Positions 17,684-26,096 of a stretch of 64,000 nucleotides of DNA are shown here, in pieces. Each line of letters starts with the position of its first letter. Position 1 is the stretch's first letter. Source of the DNA: Rhodococcus sp. BP22 (GTDB lineage: Bacteria > Actinomycetota > Actinomycetes > Mycobacteriales > Mycobacteriaceae); the NCBI RefSeq assembly GCF_014281965.1, contig NZ_JACFTB010000005.1, positions 186,001-250,000 on the forward strand, written 5' to 3'. The notes under the pieces were generated by a model. The model had not been told where the DNA came from and searched no databases. It worked only from the letters and a program-made list of their open reading frames with translations. The translations under genes were made by a program, and so were the position numbers.

Positions 17684-19189
17684 GTGGAAATCCAGGACTA
17701 CCTCCAGATCCTGCGAACGCGGTGGATGATCATCGTCGTCACCGTTGCCGTCGCCATCCTGGGCGCACTAGCGGCCTCACTTCTCACCACGCCGACTTAC
17801 CAGTCGTGCAGTCGAGTCTTCGTCTCCACCTCCGGTGGGTCGACAGTGGGCGAAAGCTACCAGGGCAACCTCTTCGCGCAGCAGCGCGTCGCGTCCTACT
17901 CCGAACTCGTCACCGGTGAGACGTTGGCCGCCCGCACTATCGACGAACTCGGCTTGAACATCACCCCCGCCGAATTGGCCGCTAACGTCACCGCGACGTC
18001 CACGCCGGACACCGTTCTGCTCGACACCTGCGTAGTCGACACCAACCCCGGAACCGCACGCGACATCGCGAACTCGCTCGGCACCCAGCTGACCACCCTC
18101 GTCCGTGAGCTCGAAACTCCCGAAGACGGCGGTGCGCCTGCCTCGAGCGTCCGAGTGGTCGAGCAAGCTCAGGAATCTGCTTCACCGGTCAGCCCGAAGA
18201 CGACCCGCAACCTTGCCCTCGGAGCCGCAGTGGGTCTGCTCCTCGGTATCGCGCTTGCAGTCCTTCGCGACCGGCTCGACAACACCATCAAGACTCGCAA
18301 GAAGCTCGAAGCTGCCGCCAACACAGCACTTGTCGGCACCATCCCCTACGACAAGGCATTCAAAGAATCCTCGATCGTCTCCTTCGGGGCAACACACTCC
18401 GTGAGCGCCGAAGGCTTCCGTGAACTGCGTACCAACCTGCAGTTCCTCGAAGTCGATCATCCGCCGCGCGTCATCGTCGTCACCAGTGCGGTACCCGCCG
18501 AGGGCAAGACGACCGTCGCGGTCAACCTCGCACTCGCGCTCGCCGAAGCCGGCCACCGCGTCGTCCTCGTCGAAGGCGATCTACGACGCCCCCGCGTGTC
18601 GAAGTACCTCGGGCTCATCGGCTCGGTCGGCCTGTCCACTGTTCTTGCCGGGCAAGCAGACATCACCGATGTCCTCCAGCCCAGCAGCTACGAAGGACTC
18701 GACGTTCTCGCATCGGGACCGTTGCCGCCGAACCCGTCGGAACTGCTCGGATCGGAAGCTTCACGTCGCGTCATCGAAGAACTGCGTTCACGCTTCGACT
18801 ACGTGATCATCGACGGTGCACCACTACTGCCGGTCACCGACTCGGCACTGCTCACCACCCACAGTGACGGCGCGCTGATCGTCGCACGCTTCGGTCACAC
18901 CAGCGAAAGCGAAGTGTCCCGGGCAGTCGGCAATCTCGAGACCATCGGCGCCCACGTACTCGGCGCAGTCTTCACGATGATGCCCCTCACCCGCAAGGGT
19001 GGCGACGGCTACTCGTACTACTACGAGACCGACGAGACCATCGCACGCCAGACGCCGAGCCCAGTCACCCCGGGAACGGTCTCTGCGCAGTGGTCGCCGC
19101 CCCAAGGACCAGGTGTGCCCGTCTCGACGCAGAAGGCCGAGTTCTCGGCTCCCTCCACCGTCACTTCGGGCCGGCGGCACCGAGAATGA
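17684..19189 (+). CDS. Polysaccharide co-polymerase / BY-type tyrosine kinase (Wzz + CpsD-like)
   Basis: A 501-residue fused Wzz-kinase. The chain-length (Wzz) part has transmembrane helices at about 16-36 and 175-195 flanking an extracytoplasmic domain. The cytoplasmic BY-kinase part has Walker A SAVPAEGKTT (268-277), Walker A' VVLVEGDLRRP (293-303; Glu where Asp is common), and Walker B YVIIDGAP (373-380). A C-terminal tyrosine cluster (GYSYYYETDE, Tyr443 and 445-447) offers autophosphorylation sites. Such kinases regulate assembly and chain length of exported polysaccharide. GGGAG precedes the ATG. It follows the NRPS by 147 nt and overlaps the next gene by 4 nt. Confidence 0.9.
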   Translation: MEIQDYLQILRTRWMIIVVTVAVAILGALAASLLTTPTYQSCSRVFVSTSGGSTVGESYQGNLFAQQRVASYSELVTGETLAARTIDELGLNITPAELAANVTATSTPDTVLLDTCVVDTNPGTARDIANSLGTQLTTLVRELETPEDGGAPASSVRVVEQAQESASPVSPKTTRNLALGAAVGLLLGIALAVLRDRLDNTIKTRKKLEAAANTALVGTIPYDKAFKESSIVSFGATHSVSAEGFRELRTNLQFLEVDHPPRVIVVTSAVPAEGKTTVAVNLALALAEAGHRVVLVEGDLRRPRVSKYLGLIGSVGLSTVLAGQADITDVLQPSSYEGLDVLASGPLPPNPSELLGSEASRRVIEELRSRFDYVIIDGAPLLPVTDSALLTTHSDGALIVARFGHTSESEVSRAVGNLETIGAHVLGAVFTMMPLTRKGGDGYSYYYETDETIARQTPSPVTPGTVSAQWSPPQGPGVPVSTQKAEFSAPSTVTSGRRHRE

Positions 19190-19860
19190 GACGTGCGATG
19201 GCCGCAGGAGCGGTGGCTGCTGCGGCCATCGCGTTCGGCACAGGAGCACTCTTCGGGCCGAACGCCGTCGCAGCACCAGGGGCGATCGTCGGACCGGGGA
19301 CGGGATACGTCACCACCGGCGGCCTCGACGATCTGACCGCATGCTCCTTCGCCGCAGTCGGATACGACGCGTCGGGAACCCTCGTCGGCCTGACGGCAGG
19401 ACACTGCGTCCTCTCGCCGGGCCTGCCGGTGACACTCATCGGTAACCCCGGTGCCGGGCCGGTCGGGACTACCGTCACCTCGCACTGGGGTCCCGACTAC
19501 GGAGTCATCGCACTCGACCCCGCAAAAGTGATCCCGGTGTCCTCGGTAGGAGGAGTCACCGTCACCGGCATCGGACCAGCAGTCCCGGGCCAACCCGTCT
19601 GCAAATCCGGAGTAGCCAGCGGCGTCACCTGCGGCACCATCCGAGAAGTGCGCGGATCAGACCTCGTCACCGACACACCGACAGTGTGGGCAGACTCGGG
19701 AAGCGCGCTGGTCAGCGGGACAACCCTCGTCGGCATCGCCAGCCACGCCGATGGAGTGCCCCTACTGAGCCCGACGGTCTACGCATCGGCTCTCGACTCG
19801 GTCAACATTCTCGGTGCGCGCGGCGGAACAGGCGCAGGCTTCCGGCCGATCGGTTCCTGA
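19186..19860 (+). CDS. Secreted trypsin-like (S1 family) serine protease
   Basis: From the ATG at 19186, overlapping the kinase stop by 4 nt, the product is 224 residues. The first 30 residues form a signal peptide ending near AVAAPGA. The S1 triad is read as His73 (LTAGHC), Asp104 (PDYGVIAL) and Ser171 (ADSGSAL). Cys53-Cys74 and Cys139-Cys149 are probable disulfides. It resembles small actinobacterial extracellular or cell-wall peptidases. The Ser motif departs from GDSGGP, so activity is likely but not certain. Translational coupling to the BY-kinase suggests a role in the same surface pathway. Confidence 0.8.
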   Translation: MRRAMAAGAVAAAAIAFGTGALFGPNAVAAPGAIVGPGTGYVTTGGLDDLTACSFAAVGYDASGTLVGLTAGHCVLSPGLPVTLIGNPGAGPVGTTVTSHWGPDYGVIALDPAKVIPVSSVGGVTVTGIGPAVPGQPVCKSGVASGVTCGTIREVRGSDLVTDTPTVWADSGSALVSGTTLVGIASHADGVPLLSPTVYASALDSVNILGARGGTGAGFRPIGS

Positions 19861-19880
19861 GCCCTCGGTATATGTGGTGC

Positions 19881-20450
19881 TCACGTGCGGGGAGCCTCGG
19901 CCTTGATGAGGGCCACGAAGTCCGCGGGGTGGTCGAGACAGAGACTGACCTGTCCGATCGAACCAGTCTGTCGATACTTGGGTATGAGCGACGGAAGCTG
20001 TGCGTCGACCTGCCCGCGGAGCGTGATGTCGACCGAGGTGCCATTCGCGTTGGGGAGAAATAGGCGCCCGTCACGAATGGTCGGTGTGGTCTCGGAGAAC
20101 CGGCGAACCAATGCGACGGACGCAATGTCGCTGCGGCACAGCGATAGAACCGTTGTCCCAGACTGGCGCAACACGAGGTGTGCATCGGTCACATAGTGTG
20201 GGTGCACACGATGGATCGCTATCAATCCCAACAGTGCCACCAACGACCAGATGGACACGACTGCGACAAGTACTCGGAGCCATGGCCAGGGTAGAACCAG
20301 GTGCAAAACCACTAGTTCGACAAGGGTTGCCACTCCGAAAGCGGCGGGTATCGCGAGGGTGCCCTGGTGTGCAGCGAGCGGAACCCCATCCTGCGGAACG
20401 TCGATGTGTCCCCGAATCCACCTCCACAACGACAAGTAAGAGCGCATCAT
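19881..20450 (-). CDS. Two-TM membrane protein with PH-like C-terminal domain, unknown function
   Basis: A 189-residue protein. Hydrophobic segments at about residues 31-55 and 58-80 look like two transmembrane helices. The remaining 110 residues (HYVTDAHLVLRQSG onward) have the alternating strand pattern of bacterial PH-like domains. I do not recognise a specific family. Its start overlaps the stop of the upstream MerR gene by 4 nt, so the two are one operon. It converges on the protease gene. Confidence 0.6.
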   Translation of the reverse strand: MMRSYLSLWRWIRGHIDVPQDGVPLAAHQGTLAIPAAFGVATLVELVVLHLVLPWPWLRVLVAVVSIWSLVALLGLIAIHRVHPHYVTDAHLVLRQSGTTVLSLCRSDIASVALVRRFSETTPTIRDGRLFLPNANGTSVDITLRGQVDAQLPSLIPKYRQTGSIGQVSLCLDHPADFVALIKAEAPRT

Positions 20451-21235
20451 CGATTCTCATGCGGCACGGCTGCCCACCGTCGTTGAACTCGAGCAACAAC
20501 CTCGCGCTGCGCAGGGTCTTCGATGATGTCCTCGAGTGTCATCGCGGGACGGTTATCGGGTAAGTCCTCCGGCACTCCCTCGAACCCGTCGGGGTAGAGC
20601 GAAATCAGGTTCTGGGCAACATGATCGATCTCGGCTTCTACCGACGCGGGATCGCGTCCTTCCAGCCGCGTCCATTCCGATATTGCCGCCAAGTATGTGC
20701 TTCTGCGTGCGTCGTCGGCGAGCATGGACACATACGAGGACAGCAACTCATCCGGTGCGCGACCCGATATGGCAAGCAGTTCGAGCATGTCGCGTTCACG
20801 TCGAAGGCTTGCGGCCAAACCCGAATCTGTGGCGTTGTCGATCGCGCTGTCGAGAGCCTCGGCAAGATCGGCCGGAAGTGCAGACAACTCAGTTCCCGAT
20901 TCGGCACGTTCGAGCATCACGACCAGCCTGGAATGTCGGGCAGCGAGCTTGGCCTGTTCTGCTTCGATCCCGGCTATCAAAGCGGTGAGATCCTCGACGA
21001 CATCACTCTTGTCCTCGCGACCGGCGCTGACCGACAGCACCGTCTCCACGGACCCGAGCGGTACCCCGGCGTCGGCGAGCCAACGAATTCTCATCAATCG
21101 GATCAGGTCGTCGAGGCGATACTCACGGTAGCCATTCGGCAGTCGTGGGGGTTCGTCCATCAACCCCAGGCGGTGGTAATGCCGCACGGTACGAGGGGTG
21201 GTTTCGGCGGCTTCCGCCAACTGACTGATTCTCAC
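20447..21235 (-). CDS. MerR-family transcriptional regulator
   Basis: A 262-residue protein starting with a textbook MerR winged helix: ISQLAEAAETTPRTVRHYHRLGL then RLPNGYREYRLDDLIRLMRI, followed by the dimerisation helix region. The long C-terminal part (about residues 110-262) is helical and contains no cysteine pair typical of metal-sensing MerR proteins, so a small-molecule ligand is more likely. GTG start. It is the first gene of a two-gene operon with the PH-like membrane protein. Confidence 0.85.
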   Translation of the reverse strand: MRISQLAEAAETTPRTVRHYHRLGLMDEPPRLPNGYREYRLDDLIRLMRIRWLADAGVPLGSVETVLSVSAGREDKSDVVEDLTALIAGIEAEQAKLAARHSRLVVMLERAESGTELSALPADLAEALDSAIDNATDSGLAASLRRERDMLELLAISGRAPDELLSSYVSMLADDARRSTYLAAISEWTRLEGRDPASVEAEIDHVAQNLISLYPDGFEGVPEDLPDNRPAMTLEDIIEDPAQREVVARVQRRWAAVPHENR

Positions 21236-21303
21236 GCCATCAGTGTCGACTATGACGCTGCGTCAAGGTCAAGGGTTTCGCGGCCGCATTTCGTGCGGGT
21301 GCT

Positions 21304-21453
21304 CTACAAGATCCGGTGCTGCGAGCGATCCGAGGACGGGCGGGAACGGTCGGCGTCGACGAACATCTGCAGGAACGACGTCGGCCTGGACTCTTCGTTG
21401 TTCGATGACGCGTGACCGATGTCGAGGGTGCGGGGGAGATCGTGATCTGTCAT
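21304..21453 (-). CDS. Small 49-residue hypothetical protein with a strong RBS
   Basis: A short frame between the STAS gene and the MerR gene, same strand as both. The ATG at 21453 follows a perfect AGGAGG with a five-base spacer (CCCCC). The product begins MTDHDLPRTLDIGHASSNNE and ends DRSQHRIL; it is charged, Ser/Asp/Arg-rich, and has no membrane segment or cysteine. It starts 25 nt after the STAS stop, so it may be the distal gene of a STAS operon. I do not recognise it. The ribosome-binding site is the main support. Confidence 0.5.
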   Translation of the reverse strand: MTDHDLPRTLDIGHASSNNEESRPTSFLQMFVDADRSRPSSDRSQHRIL

Positions 21454-21477
21454 GGGGGCCTCCTGATTCGGCTGAAC

Positions 21478-21867
21478 TTATCGGGGGAGAAGTGAAGACG
21501 GACGATGGTCGACGAGAAGTGCAGCAGCACCGAGGGATTCGATGACCATCCGGGCCGGGCGGGTAGGTGCGAAGACACGCACACTGCCGTCGGACGCCAA
21601 TGCTGACGTGATGACAGCATTGACCGCACCGGAGTACATGAACGACACCGCGGACAGGTCGATCAGAACATCTGCACCCGATGCGGTGAGTCGGGTGAGG
21701 TTGTGGGTCATAGCAGTTCGCGATGACATGTCGAGATCGCCGGACACTCGAAGTACGGCGTAAGAGGGCGAGTAGGACTCCACTTCGATCGCGTACCGCG
21801 CATCCTGAACTATCGAATCGGAGTCGCGTTCTTTGAATATCAGGCGGGCGATGTCGGTAACAGTCAT
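21478..21867 (-). CDS. STAS-domain protein, anti-anti-sigma-factor-like
   Basis: A 129-residue single STAS domain. YAVLRVSGDLDMSSRTAMTHNL and DVLIDLSAVSFMYSGAVNAV match the strand-helix core of SpoIIAA-like antagonists. The usual Asp before the phosphorylatable Ser is Tyr here (MYSGAV rather than MDSSGL), but a Ser is kept. Such proteins bind anti-sigma kinases. No kinase lies adjacent; the nearest in the window is at 31914. GGAAGG precedes the ATG. Confidence 0.75.
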   Translation of the reverse strand: MTVTDIARLIFKERDSDSIVQDARYAIEVESYSPSYAVLRVSGDLDMSSRTAMTHNLTRLTASGADVLIDLSAVSFMYSGAVNAVITSALASDGSVRVFAPTRPARMVIESLGAAALLVDHRPSSLLPR

Positions 21868-22035
21868 CGTTCGGCACCTTCCCTCGACGTTGTGCGTGTT
21901 CTACACAGAACCCTGTCAGGGCAATATCTCTCCGATAGAACCTCGCGGTCACGATACGGCCACCGAGGTGTAACGAACCGGTAACGAGGTGCTGGTCATG
22001 GCGATTGAAATGCGCCGACGTCCAGGGGTTCCCGG

Positions 22036-22467
22036 TCAGCCGATGGATTGTCCGTACACGCGCTCGACGTCGACGACCAGGAGAACTCGACGGTCGGAGA
22101 CCATCGTCGCGCGGTATTCCTCCCAGTCCGGGTGCTCACCGGAGGCCGCTCGGTAATAGTCGACCAAGGCATCCACCTCGTCGCCGTGCGGATCGGTCCC
22201 CGGGCCTACCAACGTTGCGGTGCCTTCGGCCGTCGCCCACGACCGCCCGTCCGGACTCGTCACCTCCAGTGTCGCCCGGGGATCGCGTCGTAGATTGTTG
22301 GTCTTGGCGCGGCCATCCGTCACCGAGATGCGCATTACCCCGGACGCCCGGTCGTAGAACGGCGTGACCGGCGACAGCTGCGGTCGACCGTCGGACTTGA
22401 TCGTCGCGAGAACCCCGAGCCTGCTCGACGCGAGGAGCTCGTGTGGATCGAACGGCGCTTCGGTCAT
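22036..22467 (-). CDS. PPOX-class F420-dependent oxidoreductase
   Basis: A 143-residue split-beta-barrel protein: LGVLATIKSDGRPQLSPVTPFYD, then RISVTDGRAKTNNLRRDPRATLEV and a C-terminal WEEYRATMVSDRRVLLVVDVERVYG. This arrangement is typical of the actinobacterial PPOX-class F420 enzymes (FDOR-B type). They reduce varied small molecules in the cytoplasm; the substrate is unknown. Single gene with GGGGG upstream of the ATG. Confidence 0.85.
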   Translation of the reverse strand: MTEAPFDPHELLASSRLGVLATIKSDGRPQLSPVTPFYDRASGVMRISVTDGRAKTNNLRRDPRATLEVTSPDGRSWATAEGTATLVGPGTDPHGDEVDALVDYYRAASGEHPDWEEYRATMVSDRRVLLVVDVERVYGQSIG

Positions 22468-22536
22468 GAACGAACCCCCATCTGGTGTGGACTCAAATCG
22501 ATGATTCGAGAGTAGACCGCCGAGTCGGTGCGCGCC

Positions 22537-23292
22537 TCAGCTTTCCCGAGCGGTCGACCCACGGGAGAGGACTCGACTCAGGGACAGCGCGGCCGTACGC
22601 ACCGCAGGGGCGAGCAACTCGGGCCTGAACTGCGCCTTGGGGACGGACACCGACAGTGCTGCAACCGGTTTGCCTGCCATCGTGACAGGAGCTGCCACGC
22701 AACATCCGCCGATCGCGGACTCTTCACGCTCGGATGCGACACCGGTGCGTCGGACCGAATCTATCTCGAGGGCAAGCCGTTTGGGGTCGGTGATCGAATT
22801 CGGAGTACACCGCCGAAGCGGCTGGGCAAGCACCTCTGCCACCACGTCCGGGTCCTCGGAGGCGAGCAACGCCTTACCCACCGCCGTACACGTCAACGGC
22901 AACCGTCCGCCGGTGTGCGAGGGAAACGGCATCGCCGAGCGGCCGTGAATCTTCTCCACGTAGACCGCGTCGAACCGGTCTCTGACGGCGAGGTGAACGG
23001 TCTGCTCGGTCACGGCGAAGAGGTCCTGCATGAACGGGAGCGCCGCCGATCGAAGACTGTGTTTGATGGCGACACGCTCACCGAGCTCGAACAGCGCCAT
23101 GCCGAGCTCGAACTTGTTCCCGGTGCGCGTGAGCCAGCCGAGGTTCGCCAGGCTCACCAGCACGCGGTGGGTGGTGGACCTGGGCAGACCCGTCCGGGCG
23201 CAGACCTCGGCGAGAGTAAGTGCCGTCCCTCCGGGAAACGAGTCCAGCACCAGAGCCGACCTCTCCAACAATGACGAACTGTCCCGTTCCAT
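22537..23292 (-). CDS. IclR-family transcriptional regulator
   Basis: From the ATG at 23292 the product is 251 residues. The N-terminal winged helix is clear (ALTLAEVCARTGLPRSTTHRVLVSLANLGWL). The C-terminal IclR effector domain follows, with SHTGGRLPLTCTAVGKALLA and ESAIGGCCVAAPV. IclR proteins often control aromatic or carboxylate degradation. It is divergent from the acetaldehyde dehydrogenase/aldolase operon (76-nt gap) and is its likely regulator. A perfect palindrome covers its own start codon. Confidence 0.9.
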   Translation of the reverse strand: MERDSSSLLERSALVLDSFPGGTALTLAEVCARTGLPRSTTHRVLVSLANLGWLTRTGNKFELGMALFELGERVAIKHSLRSAALPFMQDLFAVTEQTVHLAVRDRFDAVYVEKIHGRSAMPFPSHTGGRLPLTCTAVGKALLASEDPDVVAEVLAQPLRRCTPNSITDPKRLALEIDSVRRTGVASEREESAIGGCCVAAPVTMAGKPVAALSVSVPKAQFRPELLAPAVRTAALSLSRVLSRGSTARES

Positions 23293-23299
23293 GGGACAG
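23279..23299. promoter_or_regulatory. Palindrome over the IclR start codon, candidate operator
   Basis: CTGTCCC (23279-23285) and GGGACAG (23293-23299) form a perfect 7-bp inverted repeat with a 7-base spacer that contains the IclR start codon (23290-23292). Binding there would block the regulator's own translation start or transcription. This is a structural observation; binding is inferred. Confidence 0.45.
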
Positions 23300-23368
23300 A
23301 TCCTATGCACCGGCGAGAAGCGTGGATAACGTCGACACCAACATCGGACACGCGAAGGCGGGCAATAT

Positions 23369-24313
23369 ATGAGCACGAAAGTTGCGGTCATCGGATCGGG
23401 CAACATCGGTACCGACCTGGTGATCAAGCTGAAGAGGATCGCCAAGAACGTCGAAATTGCCGTACTGGTGGGCATCGACCCCAATTCCGACGGACTGGCT
23501 CGCGCCAGGCGGTTGGGAGTCTCCACCGTCGACTCGGGCGTGCAGGGATTGATCGATCACCCCGATTTCGCCGACATCGAGATCATCTTCGACTCCACGT
23601 CCGCCCAGGCGCACATTGCCAACGAGGCAGCACTGCGTCCCTACGGCAAGCGTCTGATCGACCTGACGCCTGCTGCCATCGGCCCGTTCGTGGTGCCCGC
23701 AGTCAACCTCGACGAGCACCTCGACGCACCGATCGTGAACATGGTGACGTGTGGCGGACAGGCGACCATCCCGATCGTCGCCGCGATTTCCTCGGTCACC
23801 GACGTGCATTACGCGGAGATCGTCGCGTCGATCGCGTCGAAGTCCGCTGGACCCGGCACACGAGCGAACATCGACGAGTTCACCGAAACCACCTCGGAAG
23901 CAATCGAGAAGGTCGGCGGAGCTGCACACGGCAAGGCGATCATCGTCCTCAACCCCGCCGAGCCGCCGCTCATCATGCGCGACACGGTGCTGGCACTGGT
24001 ATCGAACCCTGATCAGGACAAGATCCGTCAGTCGATTCTGGACATGGTCGCGAAGGTTTCGGCATATGTGCCCGGCTACCGGCTCAAGCAGGAAGTCCAG
24101 TTCACCCAGCTCGACGACGCGGAGTCCGTCGCAACCCTCACCGGTGGCGTCGAAAAGGGCCCGGGCCTGTGGAAGGTGTCGGTGTTCCTCGAGGTCGAAG
24201 GCGCCGCTCATTACCTCCCCGCATACGCGGGAAATCTGGACATCATGACCTCCGCTGCTCTTCAGGTCGCGGAGAAGCTGGCTGAGAACAAGACTCTGGA
24301 GGCTGCACGATGA
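23369..24313 (+). CDS. Acetaldehyde dehydrogenase (acylating), HsaG/MhpF/DmpF family
   Basis: A 314-residue enzyme that converts acetaldehyde or propionaldehyde to the acyl-CoA with NAD+ and CoA. Visible features are the NAD motif [12 protein letters not shown], the catalytic Cys128 in [10 protein letters not shown], and [18 protein letters not shown]. It partners the class II aldolase next door, whose start overlaps its stop by 4 nt; the two enzymes normally form a channelling complex. The family end-point is the last step of meta-cleavage degradation of aromatics or sterol rings. The 2-hydroxypenta-2,4-dienoate hydratase usually found with them is absent in this window. Confidence 0.95.
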   Translation: MSTKVAVIGSGNIGTDLVIKLKRIAKNVEIAVLVGIDPNSDGLARARRLGVSTVDSGVQGLIDHPDFADIEIIFDSTSAQAHIANEAALRPYGKRLIDLTPAAIGPFVVPAVNLDEHLDAPIVNMVTCGGQATIPIVAAISSVTDVHYAEIVASIASKSAGPGTRANIDEFTETTSEAIEKVGGAAHGKAIIVLNPAEPPLIMRDTVLALVSNPDQDKIRQSILDMVAKVSAYVPGYRLKQEVQFTQLDDAESVATLTGGVEKGPGLWKVSVFLEVEGAAHYLPAYAGNLDIMTSAALQVAEKLAENKTLEAAR

Positions 24314-25344
24314 CTCGCCCCAACGCAAACGACGGCGCCGCGCTCTACATCCAAGATGTGACGCTGCGCGACGGGATGCACGCGATGCGTCACCGGATCA
24401 CCCCGGAAAACGTCGCCCGGATCGCAAGCGCCCTGGACAGTGCAGGCGTCGACGCCATCGAGGTCACCCACGGTGACGGCCTCGCCGGCCACAGCCTGAC
24501 CTACGGGCCGGGCAGCAACACCGACTGGGAATGGATCGAAGCTGCAGCCGAGGTCGTTCATCGCGCAAAGCTGACGACGCTGCTGCTCCCAGGTGTGGGC
24601 ACGGTGAAGGAACTCGAGCATGCATTCAAGCTCGGAGTCACCTCCGTGCGCGTTGCGACACACTGCACCGAAGCCGACGTGTCGGCACAGCACATCGGCA
24701 AGGCACGCGAATTGGGCATGGACGTGTCCGGCTTCCTGATGATGTCGCATCTCGCCGATCCCGCCAAGCTCGCCGAGCAGGCCAAGCTGATGGAATCGTA
24801 TGGCGCGCATTGCGTCTACGTCACCGACTCCGGTGGCCGTCTCACAATGGACGGTGTACGCCAGCGAGTGCGCGCATACCGCGACGTCCTCGACCCGGAA
24901 ACCCAGATCGGCATCCACGCCCACCAGAACCTGTCGCTGTCGGTAGCGAACTCGGTTGTGGCGGTAGAGGAAGGCGTCATGCGTGTCGACGCTTCGCTCG
25001 CCGGTCACGGCGCCGGTGCAGGTAACTGCCCGATCGAGCCGTTCGTCGCCGTCGCAGACCTCAACGGTTGGAAGCATGGCTGCGATCTGTTCGGCTTGCA
25101 GGATGCCGCAGACGACATCGTGCGTCCGCTCCAGGACCGGCCGGTCCAGGTCGACCGCGAGACGTTGACCCTCGGCTACGCGGGCGTCTACTCGAGCTTC
25201 CTGCGTCACGCCGAGTCCGCTGCCAAGCAGTACGGACTCGACACCCGTGCGATCCTGCTCGCCGTCGGCGAACGCGGACTCGTCGGCGGTCAGGAAGACC
25301 TGATCACCGATATCGCACTGGATTTGGCTGCCGCTCGCAAGTAG
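24310..25344 (+). CDS. 4-hydroxy-2-oxovalerate aldolase, HsaF/MhpE/DmpG family
   Basis: A 344-residue DRE-TIM-type class II pyruvate aldolase. The [13 protein letters not shown] motif gives Arg20 and Asp21 (pyruvate and metal binding) and His24, and GIHAHQN gives the metal ligands His203 and His205. It splits 4-hydroxy-2-oxoacids into pyruvate and an aldehyde passed to the dehydrogenase. The start overlaps the upstream stop by ATGA. A strong hairpin follows 17 nt after its stop. Confidence 0.95.
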   Translation: MTRPNANDGAALYIQDVTLRDGMHAMRHRITPENVARIASALDSAGVDAIEVTHGDGLAGHSLTYGPGSNTDWEWIEAAAEVVHRAKLTTLLLPGVGTVKELEHAFKLGVTSVRVATHCTEADVSAQHIGKARELGMDVSGFLMMSHLADPAKLAEQAKLMESYGAHCVYVTDSGGRLTMDGVRQRVRAYRDVLDPETQIGIHAHQNLSLSVANSVVAVEEGVMRVDASLAGHGAGAGNCPIEPFVAVADLNGWKHGCDLFGLQDAADDIVRPLQDRPVQVDRETLTLGYAGVYSSFLRHAESAAKQYGLDTRAILLAVGERGLVGGQEDLITDIALDLAAARK

Positions 25345-25360
25345 TCCTCACGCAACGAGT

Positions 25361-25402
25361 ACCCCGGGTGTGGTCCGCTACGACAGGGACCGCACCCGGG
25401 GT
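25361..25402. terminator. Convergent bidirectional terminator
   Basis: ACCCCGGGTGTGGTCC (25361-25376) pairs with GGACCGCACCCGGGGT (25387-25402) across 16 positions with one G-T wobble, around a 10-base loop. A pyrimidine-rich TTCTGCTTTTC follows. It lies between the aldolase stop and the stop of the converging TetR gene. Confidence 0.8.
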
Positions 25403-25415
25403 TTCTGCTTTTCGG

Positions 25416-26006
25416 TCAGGTGGTGATCACGTGTCTGACGATCGTGTGTACGAGGTCTTCGATGGAGATGTCGGGATCGAAGGCTCGTTGAACCCCGATC
25501 CCCAGGCAGAGGCCCACGACGATGTCGGCAGACTTCTCGGGGGTATCGGCCAACTCGACGTCGAGTCTGCGAGCGAAGTCGGCGAGCATGTAGGCCGCAG
25601 CGGCGCGAAGTTGGCGGTTGGACTCCCTGATCTCTTCCTCGATCACGGGATTTACGCGGCCACGGGCGCCGAACTCCATTTCCAGTAGCGCCCACCGGCG
25701 GTCGCCGATGGCGTGCTCGCACCACTGGCGAACGGCTGACTCGAACGTATCGACGCTGGTGATGTTCACGGTGAGTTGGGCAGCCTCGGTCAGCTTGTGT
25801 GCCCGGATCCCCCGAATTACGTCGCGGCACAGTTCGTCTTTTCCGCCGAAGTTCGAATAGACGGCGCCCTTCGAGTATCCGGCTTCCTCCGCGATCCGGT
25901 CTACCGAGGTATCCGCATAGCCGCGGTCGAGGAAATGCTCGGTTGCGACGTCCAGCAGGGCCGCCCGCGTTCTTTCCCGAGACTCCTCGCGGGTCAGTCG
26001 CGCCAT
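25416..26006 (-). CDS. TetR-family transcriptional regulator
   Basis: A 196-residue TetR protein. The helix-turn-helix is read in ERTRAALLDVATEHFLDRGYADTSVDRIAEEAGYSKGAVYSNFGGKDEL. The C-terminal helices form the ligand and dimer domain. AAGGAG lies nine bases before the ATG. It is divergent from the Baeyer-Villiger-type monooxygenase at 26097, and palindromes in the shared 90-base gap make control of that gene likely. Confidence 0.9.
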   Translation of the reverse strand: MARLTREESRERTRAALLDVATEHFLDRGYADTSVDRIAEEAGYSKGAVYSNFGGKDELCRDVIRGIRAHKLTEAAQLTVNITSVDTFESAVRQWCEHAIGDRRWALLEMEFGARGRVNPVIEEEIRESNRQLRAAAAYMLADFARRLDVELADTPEKSADIVVGLCLGIGVQRAFDPDISIEDLVHTIVRHVITT

Positions 26007-26034
26007 GACTTCGACTCCTTCGATTGACTTTCGG

Positions 26035-26069
26035 ATACCAATGGTATTTCAATGCTCATGGTACTTGAA
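26035..26069. promoter_or_regulatory. Candidate TetR operator region
   Basis: ATACCaatGGTAT at 26035-26047 is a 5-bp inverted repeat with a 3-base spacer. A related direct repeat is present: ATGGTATTTCAA (26041-26052) and ATGGTACTTGAA (26058-26069), 12-mers with two mismatches, 17 bp apart. They lie between the divergent TetR and BVMO genes. Confidence 0.45.
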
Positions 26070-26096
26070 CCGTCTCGAACCGAGGAGCGCATGCGT

